Assembly: GCF_001423425.1 (NCBI RefSeq)
Contig: NZ_LMNX01000004.1
Location: 457,432-521,431, forward strand
Reading direction: 5' to 3'
Source: Rhizobium sp. Leaf306
GTDB lineage: Bacteria > Pseudomonadota > Alphaproteobacteria > Rhizobiales > Rhizobiaceae
DNA: 64,000 nt
The translations under genes and the position numbers were made by a program. This document shows, one piece after another, positions 1 to 9,211 of this stretch. Position 1 is the first letter of the stretch; each line of letters starts with the position of its first letter. The notes beneath the pieces are model-generated. The model saw nothing but the letters and a program-made list of their open reading frames with translations. It ran no database searches and was not told where the DNA came from.

Positions 1-2
1 GC

Positions 3-1307
3 GACAGCGCCGTCAACGTGACCATGAGCGGCGGCGCCGGCGACGACGTCTATTACCTCTATTCCAGCATCAACCGGGCCGCTGAAGCGGCAGGCCAGGG
101 CATCGACACGGTCGATACCTGGATGAGCTACACGCTGCCGGACAATATCGAAAACCTGCGCGTCACCGGTGACAACCGCTTCGCCTTCGGCAACGATCTC
201 GACAACATCATCTCGGGCTCGTCCTCGCGCCAGACCTTCGATGGCGGTGCGGGGAACGACGTGCTGACCGGTGGCGGCGGGGCCGACACATTCATCGTCG
301 CCAAGGGCAATGGCAGCGACCTGATCACCGATTTCAGCGCCGACGACAAGATCCGCCTCGATGGCTACAGCTTCACCTCCTTCGAACAGGTGGGCAACAG
401 CCTGACCCAGGAAGGCGCCAATCTGCGGCTTGACTTCGGGGACGGCGACAGCCTCGTATTCGCCGGAACGACAGCCGATGACCTGTCTGCCGACCAGTTT
501 GCGCTCAGCCTCGACCGCTCGGTCCTGACGAAGACATTCGGCGACGAGTTCAACGCGCTTTCCCTGAATAACGGCACGAGCGGCACGTGGGACGCAAACT
601 TCCACTGGGCGCCGGACCAGGGCAGTTCCCTGCCGACGAATGGCGAAAGCCAGTGGTACGTGAACCCGCTTTATTCGCCGACCGCCGGCTACAGCCCGTT
701 CTCGGTCTCAAACGGAGCGCTGACGATCACCGCCAAGAATACGCCGGATGCGATCTCGGACGCGGTCAACGGCTACGACTACGTGTCTGGAATGTTGAAC
801 ACCCATTCGACATTCTCGCAGACCTACGGCTATTTCGAAATGCGCGCCGACATGCCGACCGACCAGGCGACATGGCCAGCCTTCTGGCTGCTGCCTGAGG
901 ATGGCTCATGGCCGCCGGAAATCGACGTGGTGGAAATGCGCGGCCAGGACCCGAACACGGTGCATGTTTCGGTGCATTCCAACGAGACCGGCAAGCAGAC
1001 CACCCAGACCTCTGCAATCAGCGTTCCCAGCACCGAAGGCTTCCACACCTACGGCATGCTGTGGACCGAAGAGGAAATCGTCTGGTATTTCGACGACGTG
1101 GCAATCGCCAGCGCCGAGACACCGTCAGACATGCATGACCCGATGTACCTTCTGGTCAATCTGGCCGTCGGCGGCGCGGCCGGCAAGCCGGGCGATCTGT
1201 CCGGCGGAGCCAAGATGGTCATCGACTATATCCATGCCTACGAAATCAACGACGATGCAGCGCCTACGTCGTCGATCTCAAGCGCATCGGACGACGGCCT
1301 CGTATAG
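3..1307 (+). CDS. RTX-type secreted beta-glucanase, GH16 family (5' end missing)
   Basis: Likely an extracellular endo-1,3-1,4-beta-glycanase of the ExsH/PlyA type, which trims acidic exopolysaccharide. The reading frame is open to the left edge, so the N-terminus lies outside the window. The visible part begins with glycine/aspartate-rich calcium-binding nonapeptide (RTX) repeats, clearest at about nt 240-292 (GGAGNDVLTGGGGADTF). A C-terminal GH16 domain follows, with the catalytic signature EIDVVE at nt 918-935 (the two Glu flank an Asp). RTX repeats on rhizobial glycanases are known to go with type I (PrsDE-like) secretion; no transporter gene is visible here. The last 70 bp overlap the convergent oxyR gene. 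Family is clear; the exact polysaccharide substrate is inference. Confidence 0.88.
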   Translation, partial: DSAVNVTMSGGAGDDVYYLYSSINRAAEAAGQGIDTVDTWMSYTLPDNIENLRVTGDNRFAFGNDLDNIISGSSSRQTFDGGAGNDVLTGGGGADTFIVAKGNGSDLITDFSADDKIRLDGYSFTSFEQVGNSLTQEGANLRLDFGDGDSLVFAGTTADDLSADQFALSLDRSVLTKTFGDEFNALSLNNGTSGTWDANFHWAPDQGSSLPTNGESQWYVNPLYSPTAGYSPFSVSNGALTITAKNTPDAISDAVNGYDYVSGMLNTHSTFSQTYGYFEMRADMPTDQATWPAFWLLPEDGSWPPEIDVVEMRGQDPNTVHVSVHSNETGKQTTQTSAISVPSTEGFHTYGMLWTEEEIVWYFDDVAIASAETPSDMHDPMYLLVNLAVGGAAGKPGDLSGGAKMVIDYIHAYEINDDAAPTSSISSASDDGLV

Positions 1308-2230
1308 GCCGTCTGCTGCTGCCGCATGATGGCGGCCGCACCAAGCACCACGTCGGCCACCTGCAGCAACTGCTTGGCAAGCGGCGTCGAATTGCGCCAG
1401 ATCATGCCGATGCTGCGGGCCGGTGGCGGTGAATCGAACCGCGAAATAGAGACCCGCGCGGAGCGGGTCTCGACCGGCACCGCCATTTCCGGAATGAGCG
1501 TGACGCCGATGCCGGCACCGACCATCTGCACCAGCGTCGACAGCGAGCTTCCCTCCATGATTTCCCGCGACAGGATCTCGCGCGGGCGGTTCGACCCGAT
1601 GCCGCAGAAGGACAGCGCCTGATCGCGGAAACAATGTCCCTCCTCAAGAAGGAGAAGCCGCATTTCCTTGAGCGCATCCGGCTCCGGCACCGGTTTGTCG
1701 CCATCCTCACGGCTGCGCACCAGCACGAATTCCTCGTCGAACAGTTTGAGCTCCGTCAGTGACGGCTCGGAGACCGGCAGCGCGACGATCGCCACATCGA
1801 GCCCGCCCTGCATCACTTCCTGCACCAGTCTGGTCGTCTGCGTTTCGCGGATCTCGACCCGGATCCCGTCGAATGCCCGGTTGAGCTCGTTGATAACAGA
1901 TGGAAGCAGATAGGGTGCAACGGTCGGGATGACGCCGATGCGAAGCCGCGACAGAAACCGGTCCCGCGACGCGCGCGACAGATCCGCGAGTTCGTCGGCG
2001 GCCCGCACGATGTCGCGCGCCCGGAGCGCAAAAAGCTCTCCGAACGCGGTCAGCCGGACGTCGCGCGTGCCCCGGTCGAACAGGGCGCGACCGACTTGAT
2101 CCTCGAGTTCCTTGATCTGCATCGACAGCGCAGGCTGAGAGATGGCGCAGGCTTCAGCCGCCTTGCGGAAACTCGCGTCGCGCGCCAAAGCCTCGAAATA
2201 GCGGAGCTGTTTGAGAGTAAAATTGGTCAT
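1238..2230 (-). CDS. oxyR: Hydrogen-peroxide sensing LysR regulator OxyR
   Basis: LysR-family activator of peroxide defence. An N-terminal winged helix (residues 1-60, with the SQPALSMQIKELE recognition region) is followed by the substrate-binding-like regulatory domain. The two redox cysteines of OxyR are present as C200 and C209 in CFRDQALSFCG, very like E. coli C199/C208; this separates it from ordinary LysR proteins. At 330 aa it is about 25 aa longer than E. coli OxyR, and the extra C-terminal tail is read from DNA that overlaps the end of the convergent glucanase gene. It is divergent from katG with 138 bp between the start codons, the usual arrangement in rhizobia, so it probably controls katG and itself from that region. 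Confidence 0.95.
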   Translation of the reverse strand: MTNFTLKQLRYFEALARDASFRKAAEACAISQPALSMQIKELEDQVGRALFDRGTRDVRLTAFGELFALRARDIVRAADELADLSRASRDRFLSRLRIGVIPTVAPYLLPSVINELNRAFDGIRVEIRETQTTRLVQEVMQGGLDVAIVALPVSEPSLTELKLFDEEFVLVRSREDGDKPVPEPDALKEMRLLLLEEGHCFRDQALSFCGIGSNRPREILSREIMEGSSLSTLVQMVGAGIGVTLIPEMAVPVETRSARVSISRFDSPPPARSIGMIWRNSTPLAKQLLQVADVVLGAAAIMRQQQTAYTRPSSDALEIDDVGAASSLIS

Positions 2231-2368
2231 AAGGTGAAATTATCGCAACCATCAGGAAATCCAACTTAAATTTATCGAAATGTTCCTGTAGGACTTGAGA
2301 CACCGGGTTGCGACACACAATCCTCCCCTATTCATGCAATGCACGACAGACAATCTAAGGAGAATGTC
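2231..2368. promoter_or_regulatory. Divergent oxyR-katG control region
   Basis: The 138 bp between the two start codons must hold both promoters and the OxyR operator. For katG, a plausible sigma-70 promoter is CTTGAG (2294-2299), a 17-nt spacer and ACAATC (2317-2322). The AT-rich stretch at about 2236-2282 (repeated TTATCG-like motifs) lies just upstream and is where an OxyR tetramer would be expected; I cannot define the operator exactly. The ribosome binding site AAGGAG (2357-2362) fixes the katG start at 2369. Confidence 0.5.
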
Positions 2369-4573
2369 ATGGACACGAAAACTGACACTGCGGGCAAGTG
2401 TCCCGTTGCACATGGCCAGAACCCCCAGGGCCATACGCCGCGCGGTCGCTCGAACCGCGACTGGTGGCCAAGCCAGCTGAACGTTCAGATCCTGCATACC
2501 CACACGGCACTGGCCAACCCGCTGGGCAAGTCGTTCGACTATGCGGAAGAATTCAAGACGCTCGATCTCGACGCCGTGAAGCAGGACCTTCACGCGCTGA
2601 TGACCGATAGCAAGGACTGGTGGCCGGCCGACTTCGGCCATTACGGTGGCCTGTTCATCCGCATGGCCTGGCACAGCGCCGGCACCTATCGCATCACCGA
2701 CGGCCGCGGCGGCGCCGGCATGGGCCAGCAGCGTTTCGCACCGCTCAACAGCTGGCCTGACAACGTCAACCTCGATAAGGCTCGCCGCCTTCTGTGGCCG
2801 ATCAAGCAGAAATACGGCAACAAGATCTCTTGGGCCGACCTGATGATCCTGACCGGCAACGTTGCGCTGGAATCCATGGGCTTCAAGACTTTCGGTTTCG
2901 CCGGCGGCCGTGCTGACGTGTGGGAGCCGGAAGAGCTGTACTGGGGTCCAGAAGGCAGCTGGCTGGGCGACGAGCGCTATAGCGGTGAGCGCGAGCTGGC
3001 CGAACCCCTCGGCGCCGTGCAGATGGGCCTCATCTACGTCAACCCGGAAGGCCCGAACGGCAATCCGGACCCGCTGGCCTCGGCCCGCGACATCAGAAGC
3101 ACCTTTGCCCGCATGGCGATGAACGACGAGGAAACCGTGGCGCTGGTCGCCGGCGGCCACACGTTCGGCAAGACCCATGGCGCCGGCGATCCGTCGCTGG
3201 TCGGAACCGACCCGGAAGGCGGCGAACTGGAATCGCAGGGCCTCGGCTGGGCGAGCAAGCACGGCACCGGCATGGGCGCCGACACGATCGGCAGCGGCCT
3301 CGAAGTCACCTGGTCGCAGACGCCGACCCAGTGGAGCAACTACTTCTTCGAAAACCTGTTCGGCTTTGAATGGGAACTGACGAAGAGCCCTGGTGGTGCC
3401 CACCAGTGGCAGGCAAAGAACGCCGACGCTTCTGTACCGGACGCGCACATTCCCGGCCGCAAGCATGTGCCAACCATGCTGACGTCTGACCTGGCGCTGC
3501 GTTTCGACCCGATCTACGAGCCGATCTCGCGCCGCTTCCTCGAAAACCCGGCCGAATTTGCCGACGCGTTTGCCCGCGCCTGGTTCAAGCTGACCCACCG
3601 CGACATGGGACCGAAGGTTCGCTACCTCGGCCCGGAAGTGCCCGCCGAAGACCTGATCTGGCAGGACGTCATTCCGCCGGTCGATCATCCGCTGATCGAC
3701 GATGCTGACATCGCCAACCTCAAGGAAAAGGTTCTGGCAACAGGTCTTTCGGTTCAGGAACTGGTGTCCACCGCTTGGGCTTCGGCTTCCAGCTTCCGCG
3801 GTTCTGACAAGCGCGGCGGTGCCAACGGTGCCCGCATCCGTCTGAGCCCTCAGAAGGACTGGGACGTCAACCAGCCGGAACAGCTTGCCAAGGTTCTGCG
3901 TCAGCTGGAAGACATCCAGACCGCCTTCAACACGGCCCATGCCGGTGCAAAGAAGGTCTCGCTTGCCGACCTGATCGTGCTGGCGGGCGCTGCCGGCGTT
4001 GAAAAGGCGGCGAAGGCTGCTGGTCACGATGTCGTCGTGCCCTTCTCGCCCGGCCGGATGGATGCCTCCGAGGCGCAGACCGACGCCCTGTCGTTTGCAG
4101 CACTCGAGCCGCGCATCGACGGTTTCCGCAACTACGTGAACGAAAAGCGCACGCAGTTCATGCAGGCGGAAGAAGCACTGGTCGACCGTGCCCAGCTTCT
4201 GACCCTGACGGCACCGGAAATGACCGTTCTGGTCGGCGGCCTTCGTGTTCTGAACGTTGGCACCCCTGAGCATGGCGTGTTCACGACTGCCAAGGAGACG
4301 CTGACGAACGACTTCTTCGTCAACCTCCTCGACATGGGCACCGTCTGGGCACCTGTTGCCGGCGAGCGTGGCGTCTATGAAGGTCGCGACCGCAGCACCA
4401 GCGCGCGGAAGTGGACTGCCACCCGCGCCGACCTGATCTTCGGCTCGCATTCGCAGCTGCGCGCGATTGCCGAAATCTATGCCCAGGCCGATGCCAAGAC
4501 GAAGTTCGTCAAGGATTTCGTGGCCGCATGGGTGAAGGTGATGAACGCAGATCGTTTCGACCTGCGCGCCTAA
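2369..4573 (+). CDS. katG: Catalase-peroxidase KatG
   Basis: Bifunctional heme catalase-peroxidase that destroys hydrogen peroxide in the cytoplasm; 734 aa, normal for the family. All key residues are visible: distal R98, W101 and H102 in RMAWHSAGTYR; proximal heme ligand H264 in AGGHTFGKTHG; and the Met-Tyr-Trp adduct as W101, Y223 (LIYVNPEGP) and M249 (ARMAMND). Each is offset by six from the well-studied M. tuberculosis enzyme. The C-terminal half is the degenerate duplicate domain. The start at 2369 is preferred over an ATG 30 nt upstream because AAGGAG lies 6 nt before it. Expected to be activated by the divergent OxyR under peroxide. Confidence 0.98.
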   Translation: MDTKTDTAGKCPVAHGQNPQGHTPRGRSNRDWWPSQLNVQILHTHTALANPLGKSFDYAEEFKTLDLDAVKQDLHALMTDSKDWWPADFGHYGGLFIRMAWHSAGTYRITDGRGGAGMGQQRFAPLNSWPDNVNLDKARRLLWPIKQKYGNKISWADLMILTGNVALESMGFKTFGFAGGRADVWEPEELYWGPEGSWLGDERYSGERELAEPLGAVQMGLIYVNPEGPNGNPDPLASARDIRSTFARMAMNDEETVALVAGGHTFGKTHGAGDPSLVGTDPEGGELESQGLGWASKHGTGMGADTIGSGLEVTWSQTPTQWSNYFFENLFGFEWELTKSPGGAHQWQAKNADASVPDAHIPGRKHVPTMLTSDLALRFDPIYEPISRRFLENPAEFADAFARAWFKLTHRDMGPKVRYLGPEVPAEDLIWQDVIPPVDHPLIDDADIANLKEKVLATGLSVQELVSTAWASASSFRGSDKRGGANGARIRLSPQKDWDVNQPEQLAKVLRQLEDIQTAFNTAHAGAKKVSLADLIVLAGAAGVEKAAKAAGHDVVVPFSPGRMDASEAQTDALSFAALEPRIDGFRNYVNEKRTQFMQAEEALVDRAQLLTLTAPEMTVLVGGLRVLNVGTPEHGVFTTAKETLTNDFFVNLLDMGTVWAPVAGERGVYEGRDRSTSARKWTATRADLIFGSHSQLRAIAEIYAQADAKTKFVKDFVAAWVKVMNADRFDLRA

Positions 4574-4582
4574 AACAAAACC

Positions 4583-4620
4583 GGCCGGACGCAACACACG
4601 TTGCGCCCGGCCGATCTCTT
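4583..4620 (+). terminator. Rho-independent terminator of katG
   Basis: Strong hairpin directly after the katG stop: GGCCGG (4583-4588) and CGCAAC (4590-4595) pair with GTTGCG (4600-4605) and CCGGCC (4607-4612) around an ACAC loop, with one mismatched pair, followed by a T-rich run. It also sits after the convergent cytochrome gene and may stop both transcripts. Confidence 0.8.
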
Positions 4621-4627
4621 TCTGGCG

Positions 4628-5680
4628 TCAGCGCTGGCTGAAGAACGCCGAGAGAGCATCGATATCGTCGTCCTGAAGATATTTTGCGGCATTCACCATC
4701 AGATGGCTCGATGACGTGCCGCCACGAACGGCGCCTCGAAACAGATCGAGCTGCTGCTTCAGATAGGCGGCATTCTGCCCCGAAAGTTTCGGATAGGCAG
4801 GGTTCGCACCCCCCTTGTCATGACAGCTGAGACAGACGGGAATTTTGTCCGCTGACCGTCCCTTCTCGGCAAGCTCGCGGCCTCTTTCCACAAGCGCCTG
4901 GTCCTTCGACGGCAGATCGCGTTTCGGACTTTGCTGACCGGCATAATAGCGCGCCAGCTCCGGCAGGCTTTCCTCCGGGAGCGTGCCGACTGCGACACCC
5001 ATGATCCCGCTCGGCCGCCTGTTGTCGTGATAGGCCTTGAGGCTTTCCAGCAGATAGGTCTCCGACTGTCCTGCGAGACGCGGGATTATGCTGCCATCGT
5101 TGAGCTTTGCTTCCGCATGACAGCTTTCGCAGGTGATCGGCAGCGGCGACACTTCGCCCGCGGTTCCCATGCCGTGCAGCCCTGACGCGGCGATATAGGC
5201 CATGCCATCCATCTCAGGCAGTTTGCGCAGAAACGCCACCATCGCCCAGATTTCGTCGTCGCGCGTCTGCACCGGCCAGGCCGGCATGCCGGTAAAGCGA
5301 ACGCCGTGCTTGACGATCTCGAACAGTTGCGCGTCGGTCCAGGTCGGCACGACTACTTTCAGATCCGGCGGCGGCGGCAGCATCGACAGCACGGCATCGG
5401 ACCGGCCCTGCGCCGGCGACCCGTGACAGGTGGCGCAGCCGCTTTCGAAATGGCCGGCGCCCGCAGGCACCAGGGCCGGATTGTCGAGCGGTGGCGGATC
5501 GACGGACATTGAGGCAGTGCTGACCGAATTGCGCATCACCCAATGCAGGAACCAGTCGGTCGCTGCCCAGTGTCCCGTCGAGGCGCGCACGCTGATCAGG
5601 CCCGACCACGCGACGCCGAGGCCGAGGATCGGCGCAAGTATGGCAAGAATGATCAGATGCTTCCAGCGGATCGTCATCAT
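4628..5680 (-). CDS. Membrane-anchored three-heme cytochrome c
   Basis: Probably an electron carrier feeding the oxidase encoded upstream in the same operon. The 350-aa protein has an uncleaved N-terminal membrane anchor (about residues 8-30) and then three CXXCH heme sites: CATCH at 82-86, CESCH at 184-188 and CLSCH at 283-287. The first third resembles single-domain cytochrome c; the rest looks like a cytochrome c4-like pair. It is the last of five genes, and its ATG overlaps the ctaG stop by 4 nt (ATGA at 5680-5677), implying translational coupling. A second ATG is the next codon, so the true start could be 3 nt later. Electron donor and redox partner are not shown by sequence. Confidence 0.88.
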   Translation of the reverse strand: MMTIRWKHLIILAILAPILGLGVAWSGLISVRASTGHWAATDWFLHWVMRNSVSTASMSVDPPPLDNPALVPAGAGHFESGCATCHGSPAQGRSDAVLSMLPPPPDLKVVVPTWTDAQLFEIVKHGVRFTGMPAWPVQTRDDEIWAMVAFLRKLPEMDGMAYIAASGLHGMGTAGEVSPLPITCESCHAEAKLNDGSIIPRLAGQSETYLLESLKAYHDNRRPSGIMGVAVGTLPEESLPELARYYAGQQSPKRDLPSKDQALVERGRELAEKGRSADKIPVCLSCHDKGGANPAYPKLSGQNAAYLKQQLDLFRGAVRGGTSSSHLMVNAAKYLQDDDIDALSAFFSQR

Positions 5681-6318
5681 GCGTTCCCCTCAAGCTCAGG
5701 AGCCGGATCATGCCTCAGCATTCCGGCGAGCAGCGCCACGCCGCCTGCAAGATAGACGATAGCACCGACCAGCAGCATCACGACACCGCCTGTCTGCTGA
5801 TCGGCGAGTGCCGTCAGCGGAACGCCGAAACAGCTGACCTCGCCGCCCCCATAAAGCGGCCGCGGCGACAGCGACAGAAGCGCGCCAAGCAGCGTCATAT
5901 GCATCGAGGTAAACAGCAGGCCGAACGTGCCGGCGAGACGGCGCGCCTCGCGCCCGGATGCAGCACCGCCCAGACAGGAGAGCCACAGTGTCAGCCCGGC
6001 GCCAAGAAACACCAGCTGCTCGAGAGCTGCGAACGGGACTGACCCTTCCGATAGCTCCCGCATGGCCGGAATATGCCAGCCCCAGACGGCAAACAGTTCC
6101 AGAACCGAGGCGAGCATCGGTGTGAGCCAGAGATGACCGGCCGTGAAATCGAAGCGCGTTCCGGACATGCCAAACGCAATCAGCGGCGATGCAACGGCAA
6201 CCACACCCATATGCGCGACCATGTGCACCGAGAACGAGCCACGATCGGAAAACGGCAGGATGCCGAACCAGAGCAGACCGAGGACCAGCGCTCCCGAGAT
6301 CAGCGCAAGGCGTTTCAT
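5677..6318 (-). CDS. Caa3-type cytochrome oxidase assembly factor (CtaG family)
   Basis: Polytopic inner-membrane protein of the Caa3_CtaG family, thought to help insert copper into heme-copper oxidases. About 213 aa with six or so hydrophobic segments and conserved histidines in SVHMVAHMGVV and near the WGWHIP motif, as expected for the family. I chose the ATG at 6318 over one 9 nt upstream because it gives an ATGA overlap (6315-6318) with the upstream gene, the pattern at every other junction in this operon. This is not the Cox11-type CtaG, which is a single-span periplasmic protein. The operon context strongly supports a role in maturing the adjacent oxidase. Confidence 0.85.
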   Translation of the reverse strand: MKRLALISGALVLGLLWFGILPFSDRGSFSVHMVAHMGVVAVASPLIAFGMSGTRFDFTAGHLWLTPMLASVLELFAVWGWHIPAMRELSEGSVPFAALEQLVFLGAGLTLWLSCLGGAASGREARRLAGTFGLLFTSMHMTLLGALLSLSPRPLYGGGEVSCFGVPLTALADQQTGGVVMLLVGAIVYLAGGVALLAGMLRHDPAPELEGNA

Positions 6319-6698
6319 GGCTGGCACTCCGCAATGAAGATCAGCGGAATGGCCGCATAGACGACCGACACGAAGCTCAGGCCCGACAGAAGCAGCGTTG
6401 CAAACCCTTGGAACAGCGTGCGCGACGAGCGCGTCGGTTCGTCATGCGGCGCGTCCTTGGCACCGAACCCCCACTGGCGCCAGGCGAGATAGGCCGAAAG
6501 CACGATCATCGCGAGCGCGGCGAGTGTCACGACGACAAGCACGATCCGGACCGTGTCGAAGCTAAAGGACGCCGGCAGACGCTTGGCGCAGAAAACCGCG
6601 ACCGTCGCATAGCAGATGATGAAATGCAGCGCCCAAACCACTGGCGCCGTAAACAGGGTCCAGAGAGTTTCGACCTCGCGGGGGATAACGCTCTTCAT
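6315..6698 (-). CDS. Small membrane protein of the oxidase operon
   Basis: A 127-aa protein with three predicted membrane segments (around residues 15-35, 48-70 and 95-118) and a short charged loop (KDAPHDEPTRSSR) between the second and third. The sequence fits none of the well-known oxidase subunits, though its position between the subunit I/III gene and ctaG suggests an accessory or assembly role. Start at 6698 is set by the ATGA overlap with the preceding stop; a longer upstream frame would run inside the oxidase gene and is unlikely. Function not recognised. Confidence 0.75.
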   Translation of the reverse strand: MKSVIPREVETLWTLFTAPVVWALHFIICYATVAVFCAKRLPASFSFDTVRIVLVVVTLAALAMIVLSAYLAWRQWGFGAKDAPHDEPTRSSRTLFQGFATLLLSGLSFVSVVYAAIPLIFIAECQP

Positions 6699-9211
6699 GA
6701 TGCCACCAGCGGAAAGAGACCGAGCACGCCGAACGTGACGACGGCGGTAAACGCCATGAAATGCCAGTAGAGCGTGACGTTGCGGATATCCTGATCGTAT
6801 TCGCCGGTCATGTTGCCGGTGAGGCTGCGGGCAAGGCAGTAGAGCTGCATGACGACGCCGACCACGCCGTGGACGACGGTCCAGAGAGCAATCACCCAGA
6901 CGGTGGCCGGATAGACGTTGGAAGTCGGGTCCATGCCGGTAAGATATGGACCGGCGAGACCGGCAAGCGAGGCGGCGATGGTAACGGCTGCGGCTGCAAC
7001 GAGGGCAAAGCGGCAACCCGTTGGGCCCTTCTCGTTCAGCTGCCGGGCCAGCATCGTCAGGCCCCAGGCCGCTAGATAAAGCAGTAGTGCCACCATCGGC
7101 CAGAACACGCCGGGCCCGGCACTGACGCCGGTATAATCGTCATGCACCGTCCAGTAGAAGAAATAGCCGAAGATCAGGCTGGCAAAGGCGGTACCGTCAC
7201 CAACCATAGTGATGAACATCGCCCACCATCCGACGGACGCGGGCCCGGAGACGTAGACCGGCAGGCTGAGGCCCAGCCCGACATCCGTCTCGGCCGCTTC
7301 AGGGATCTGCGCCGTACCCGTCCACAGCCAGTAGATGATGGCGATAAAGGTGATGATGGCGCAGATGATGGTGGGGATCCACCAGTGGAAGGTGAGCGCG
7401 ATAAACACGCCACCCAGCGACAGCGCCGCGATGATGGTGACATAGGAGACGCCGCCGACGCGCAGACACTGGATCGGCTTTGCATCGAGCACCGACGTGA
7501 CCAGCGTCTCGCGCCGACCGGATTTCGCATCCGGCAGATAGAACCGGCCAGCCTCGATATCGGCCTGCAGGTTCGGCTGGTCCCACAGCGGGTAACGGCT
7601 GGTGATGATCGGCACGGAGCGCATGCCCCAGCTCTCGTCCGGATCGTTGGTCCATTCCAGCGTTCCGGAATTCCACGGGTTGAGATTGCGTTCCGCGGGC
7701 TTGGGTTTCGGGCGGAAGATGTCGATCACGAAGGTGGCCACACCCGCCGCAAAGATGAAGGCGCCGATGGTCGAGATAAGGTTGAAAATATCCCAGCCGA
7801 ATTCTTCCGGGTAGGTAAAGACGCGCCGCGGCATGCCCCGCAGCCCGGAAAAATGCATCGGGAAGAACGCGGTGTTGAAACCCGTAAACATCAGCCAGAA
7901 GGCTACCTTGCCCCAGGTATCCGACAGCTTTTTGCCGGTCACGAAGGGGAAGTAATAGTAGATGCCGGCAACGATCGGGAAGAACATGCCGCCGATCAGC
8001 ACGTAATGCAGGTGCGCCACGATGAAATAGGTGTCATGCGCCTGCCAGTCGAACGGAACGAGCGCCACCATGACGCCGGTCAGCCCCCCGATCACGAAGA
8101 TGATCAGCCCGCCGGCCCCAAACAGCATCGGCACGGAAAAGATCACCCGGCCCGCAAGCATGGTGGCGATGAACACGAAGATCTGCACCCCGGTCGGGAT
8201 TGCCACCGCTTCCGATGCCGCCGAGAAGAAGGCGAGCGAAATCTGCGGCAGGCCGGTCGCGAACATGTGGTGGACCCACAGCCCGAAACTCAGGAAACCC
8301 GTACCGACAGCCGCCAGCACGATCCAGGAATAGCCGACGATCGGGCGCTGCGAAAACGTCGGCACGATCATTGCCATCAAGGCGATGGCCGGCAGGAAGA
8401 CGATGTAGACTTCCGGATGCCCGAAGATCCAGAACAGATGCTGCCAGAGCAAGGGATCGCCGCCGCGCGATGGATCGAAGAACGGCCAGTTGAACATCCG
8501 CTCCATCTCGAACAGGATGTCGCCGGCAATCAGCGGCGGGAAGGCAAACAGGATCATGCCCGCGACGATCAGCAGATACCAGGCAAACATCGGCATCATG
8601 TTGATGCGCATGCCGGGGGCGCGGCATTTCATGATGCCGACGATGATCTCGACGGCTGCGGCAATCGATGCCACCTCGATGAAGGACAGGCCCAGCAGCC
8701 AGATGTCGGCGCCGATGCCGGCATATTCCTTGTCGGTGGCAAGCGGCGGATACATGAACCAGCCGGCATTGGGTGCCGCGTTGAAGAAGATCGAGCCGCA
8801 GACAAAGATGCCGCCGAGCAGAAAGCTCCAGTAGCCGAAAGCCGAGAGCCGCGGGAACGGCAGTTCGCGCGCGCCGAGCATGGAGGGCAGAAGAAAGATC
8901 GCGATCGCCTCGAAGATCGGCACCGCGAACAGGAACATCATGACCGTGCCGTGCAGGGTGAAGACCTGGTTGAACAGCTCGGCCGACATGAAATCATTGT
9001 TGGGAACGACGAGCTGCAGCCGGATCAGCAGCCCGAGAACGCCGGCAAACAGCATGAAGACGAATGCCGTGACGCCGTACCAGAGGCCGATCTCGCTATT
9101 GTTGACCGACGTCCAGTAGCGCCAGCCCTTGGGCGTTTCCCAGGTGTCGCGCAGCCTCTTTTCCTGGGCGGCGCGCTCCTCGGGCGAGAAATTTCCGAGT
9201 TCAACGCTCAT
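6695..9211 (-). CDS. Cytochrome c oxidase subunit I fused to subunit III
   Basis: Catalytic core of an aa3-type heme-copper oxidase: oxidises cytochrome c and reduces oxygen at the inner membrane. At 838 aa it is far longer than a normal subunit I (about 540 aa). Residues up to roughly 560 are subunit I, with heme a ligand H87 (TLHGT), CuB ligand H265 and cross-linked Y269 (FGHPEVY), the HH pair 314-315, H392 near the active site and heme ligands H400/H402 (VAHLHYV). After a linker, a multi-span part from about residue 630 (VGWWAMFITMVGDG) resembles subunit III. Resembles the alternative oxidase type named coxMNOP in Bradyrhizobium, where these are separate genes. ATGA overlaps link it to both neighbours. 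Confidence 0.95.
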   Translation of the reverse strand: MSVELGNFSPEERAAQEKRLRDTWETPKGWRYWTSVNNSEIGLWYGVTAFVFMLFAGVLGLLIRLQLVVPNNDFMSAELFNQVFTLHGTVMMFLFAVPIFEAIAIFLLPSMLGARELPFPRLSAFGYWSFLLGGIFVCGSIFFNAAPNAGWFMYPPLATDKEYAGIGADIWLLGLSFIEVASIAAAVEIIVGIMKCRAPGMRINMMPMFAWYLLIVAGMILFAFPPLIAGDILFEMERMFNWPFFDPSRGGDPLLWQHLFWIFGHPEVYIVFLPAIALMAMIVPTFSQRPIVGYSWIVLAAVGTGFLSFGLWVHHMFATGLPQISLAFFSAASEAVAIPTGVQIFVFIATMLAGRVIFSVPMLFGAGGLIIFVIGGLTGVMVALVPFDWQAHDTYFIVAHLHYVLIGGMFFPIVAGIYYYFPFVTGKKLSDTWGKVAFWLMFTGFNTAFFPMHFSGLRGMPRRVFTYPEEFGWDIFNLISTIGAFIFAAGVATFVIDIFRPKPKPAERNLNPWNSGTLEWTNDPDESWGMRSVPIITSRYPLWDQPNLQADIEAGRFYLPDAKSGRRETLVTSVLDAKPIQCLRVGGVSYVTIIAALSLGGVFIALTFHWWIPTIICAIITFIAIIYWLWTGTAQIPEAAETDVGLGLSLPVYVSGPASVGWWAMFITMVGDGTAFASLIFGYFFYWTVHDDYTGVSAGPGVFWPMVALLLYLAAWGLTMLARQLNEKGPTGCRFALVAAAAVTIAASLAGLAGPYLTGMDPTSNVYPATVWVIALWTVVHGVVGVVMQLYCLARSLTGNMTGEYDQDIRNVTLYWHFMAFTAVVTFGVLGLFPLVAS

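Noticed and set aside
2252..4597. Very long open frame antisense to katG
   Set aside because: It mirrors katG codon structure in a high-GC genome, has no ribosome site and its translation looks like a random antisense protein; katG itself has every catalytic residue.
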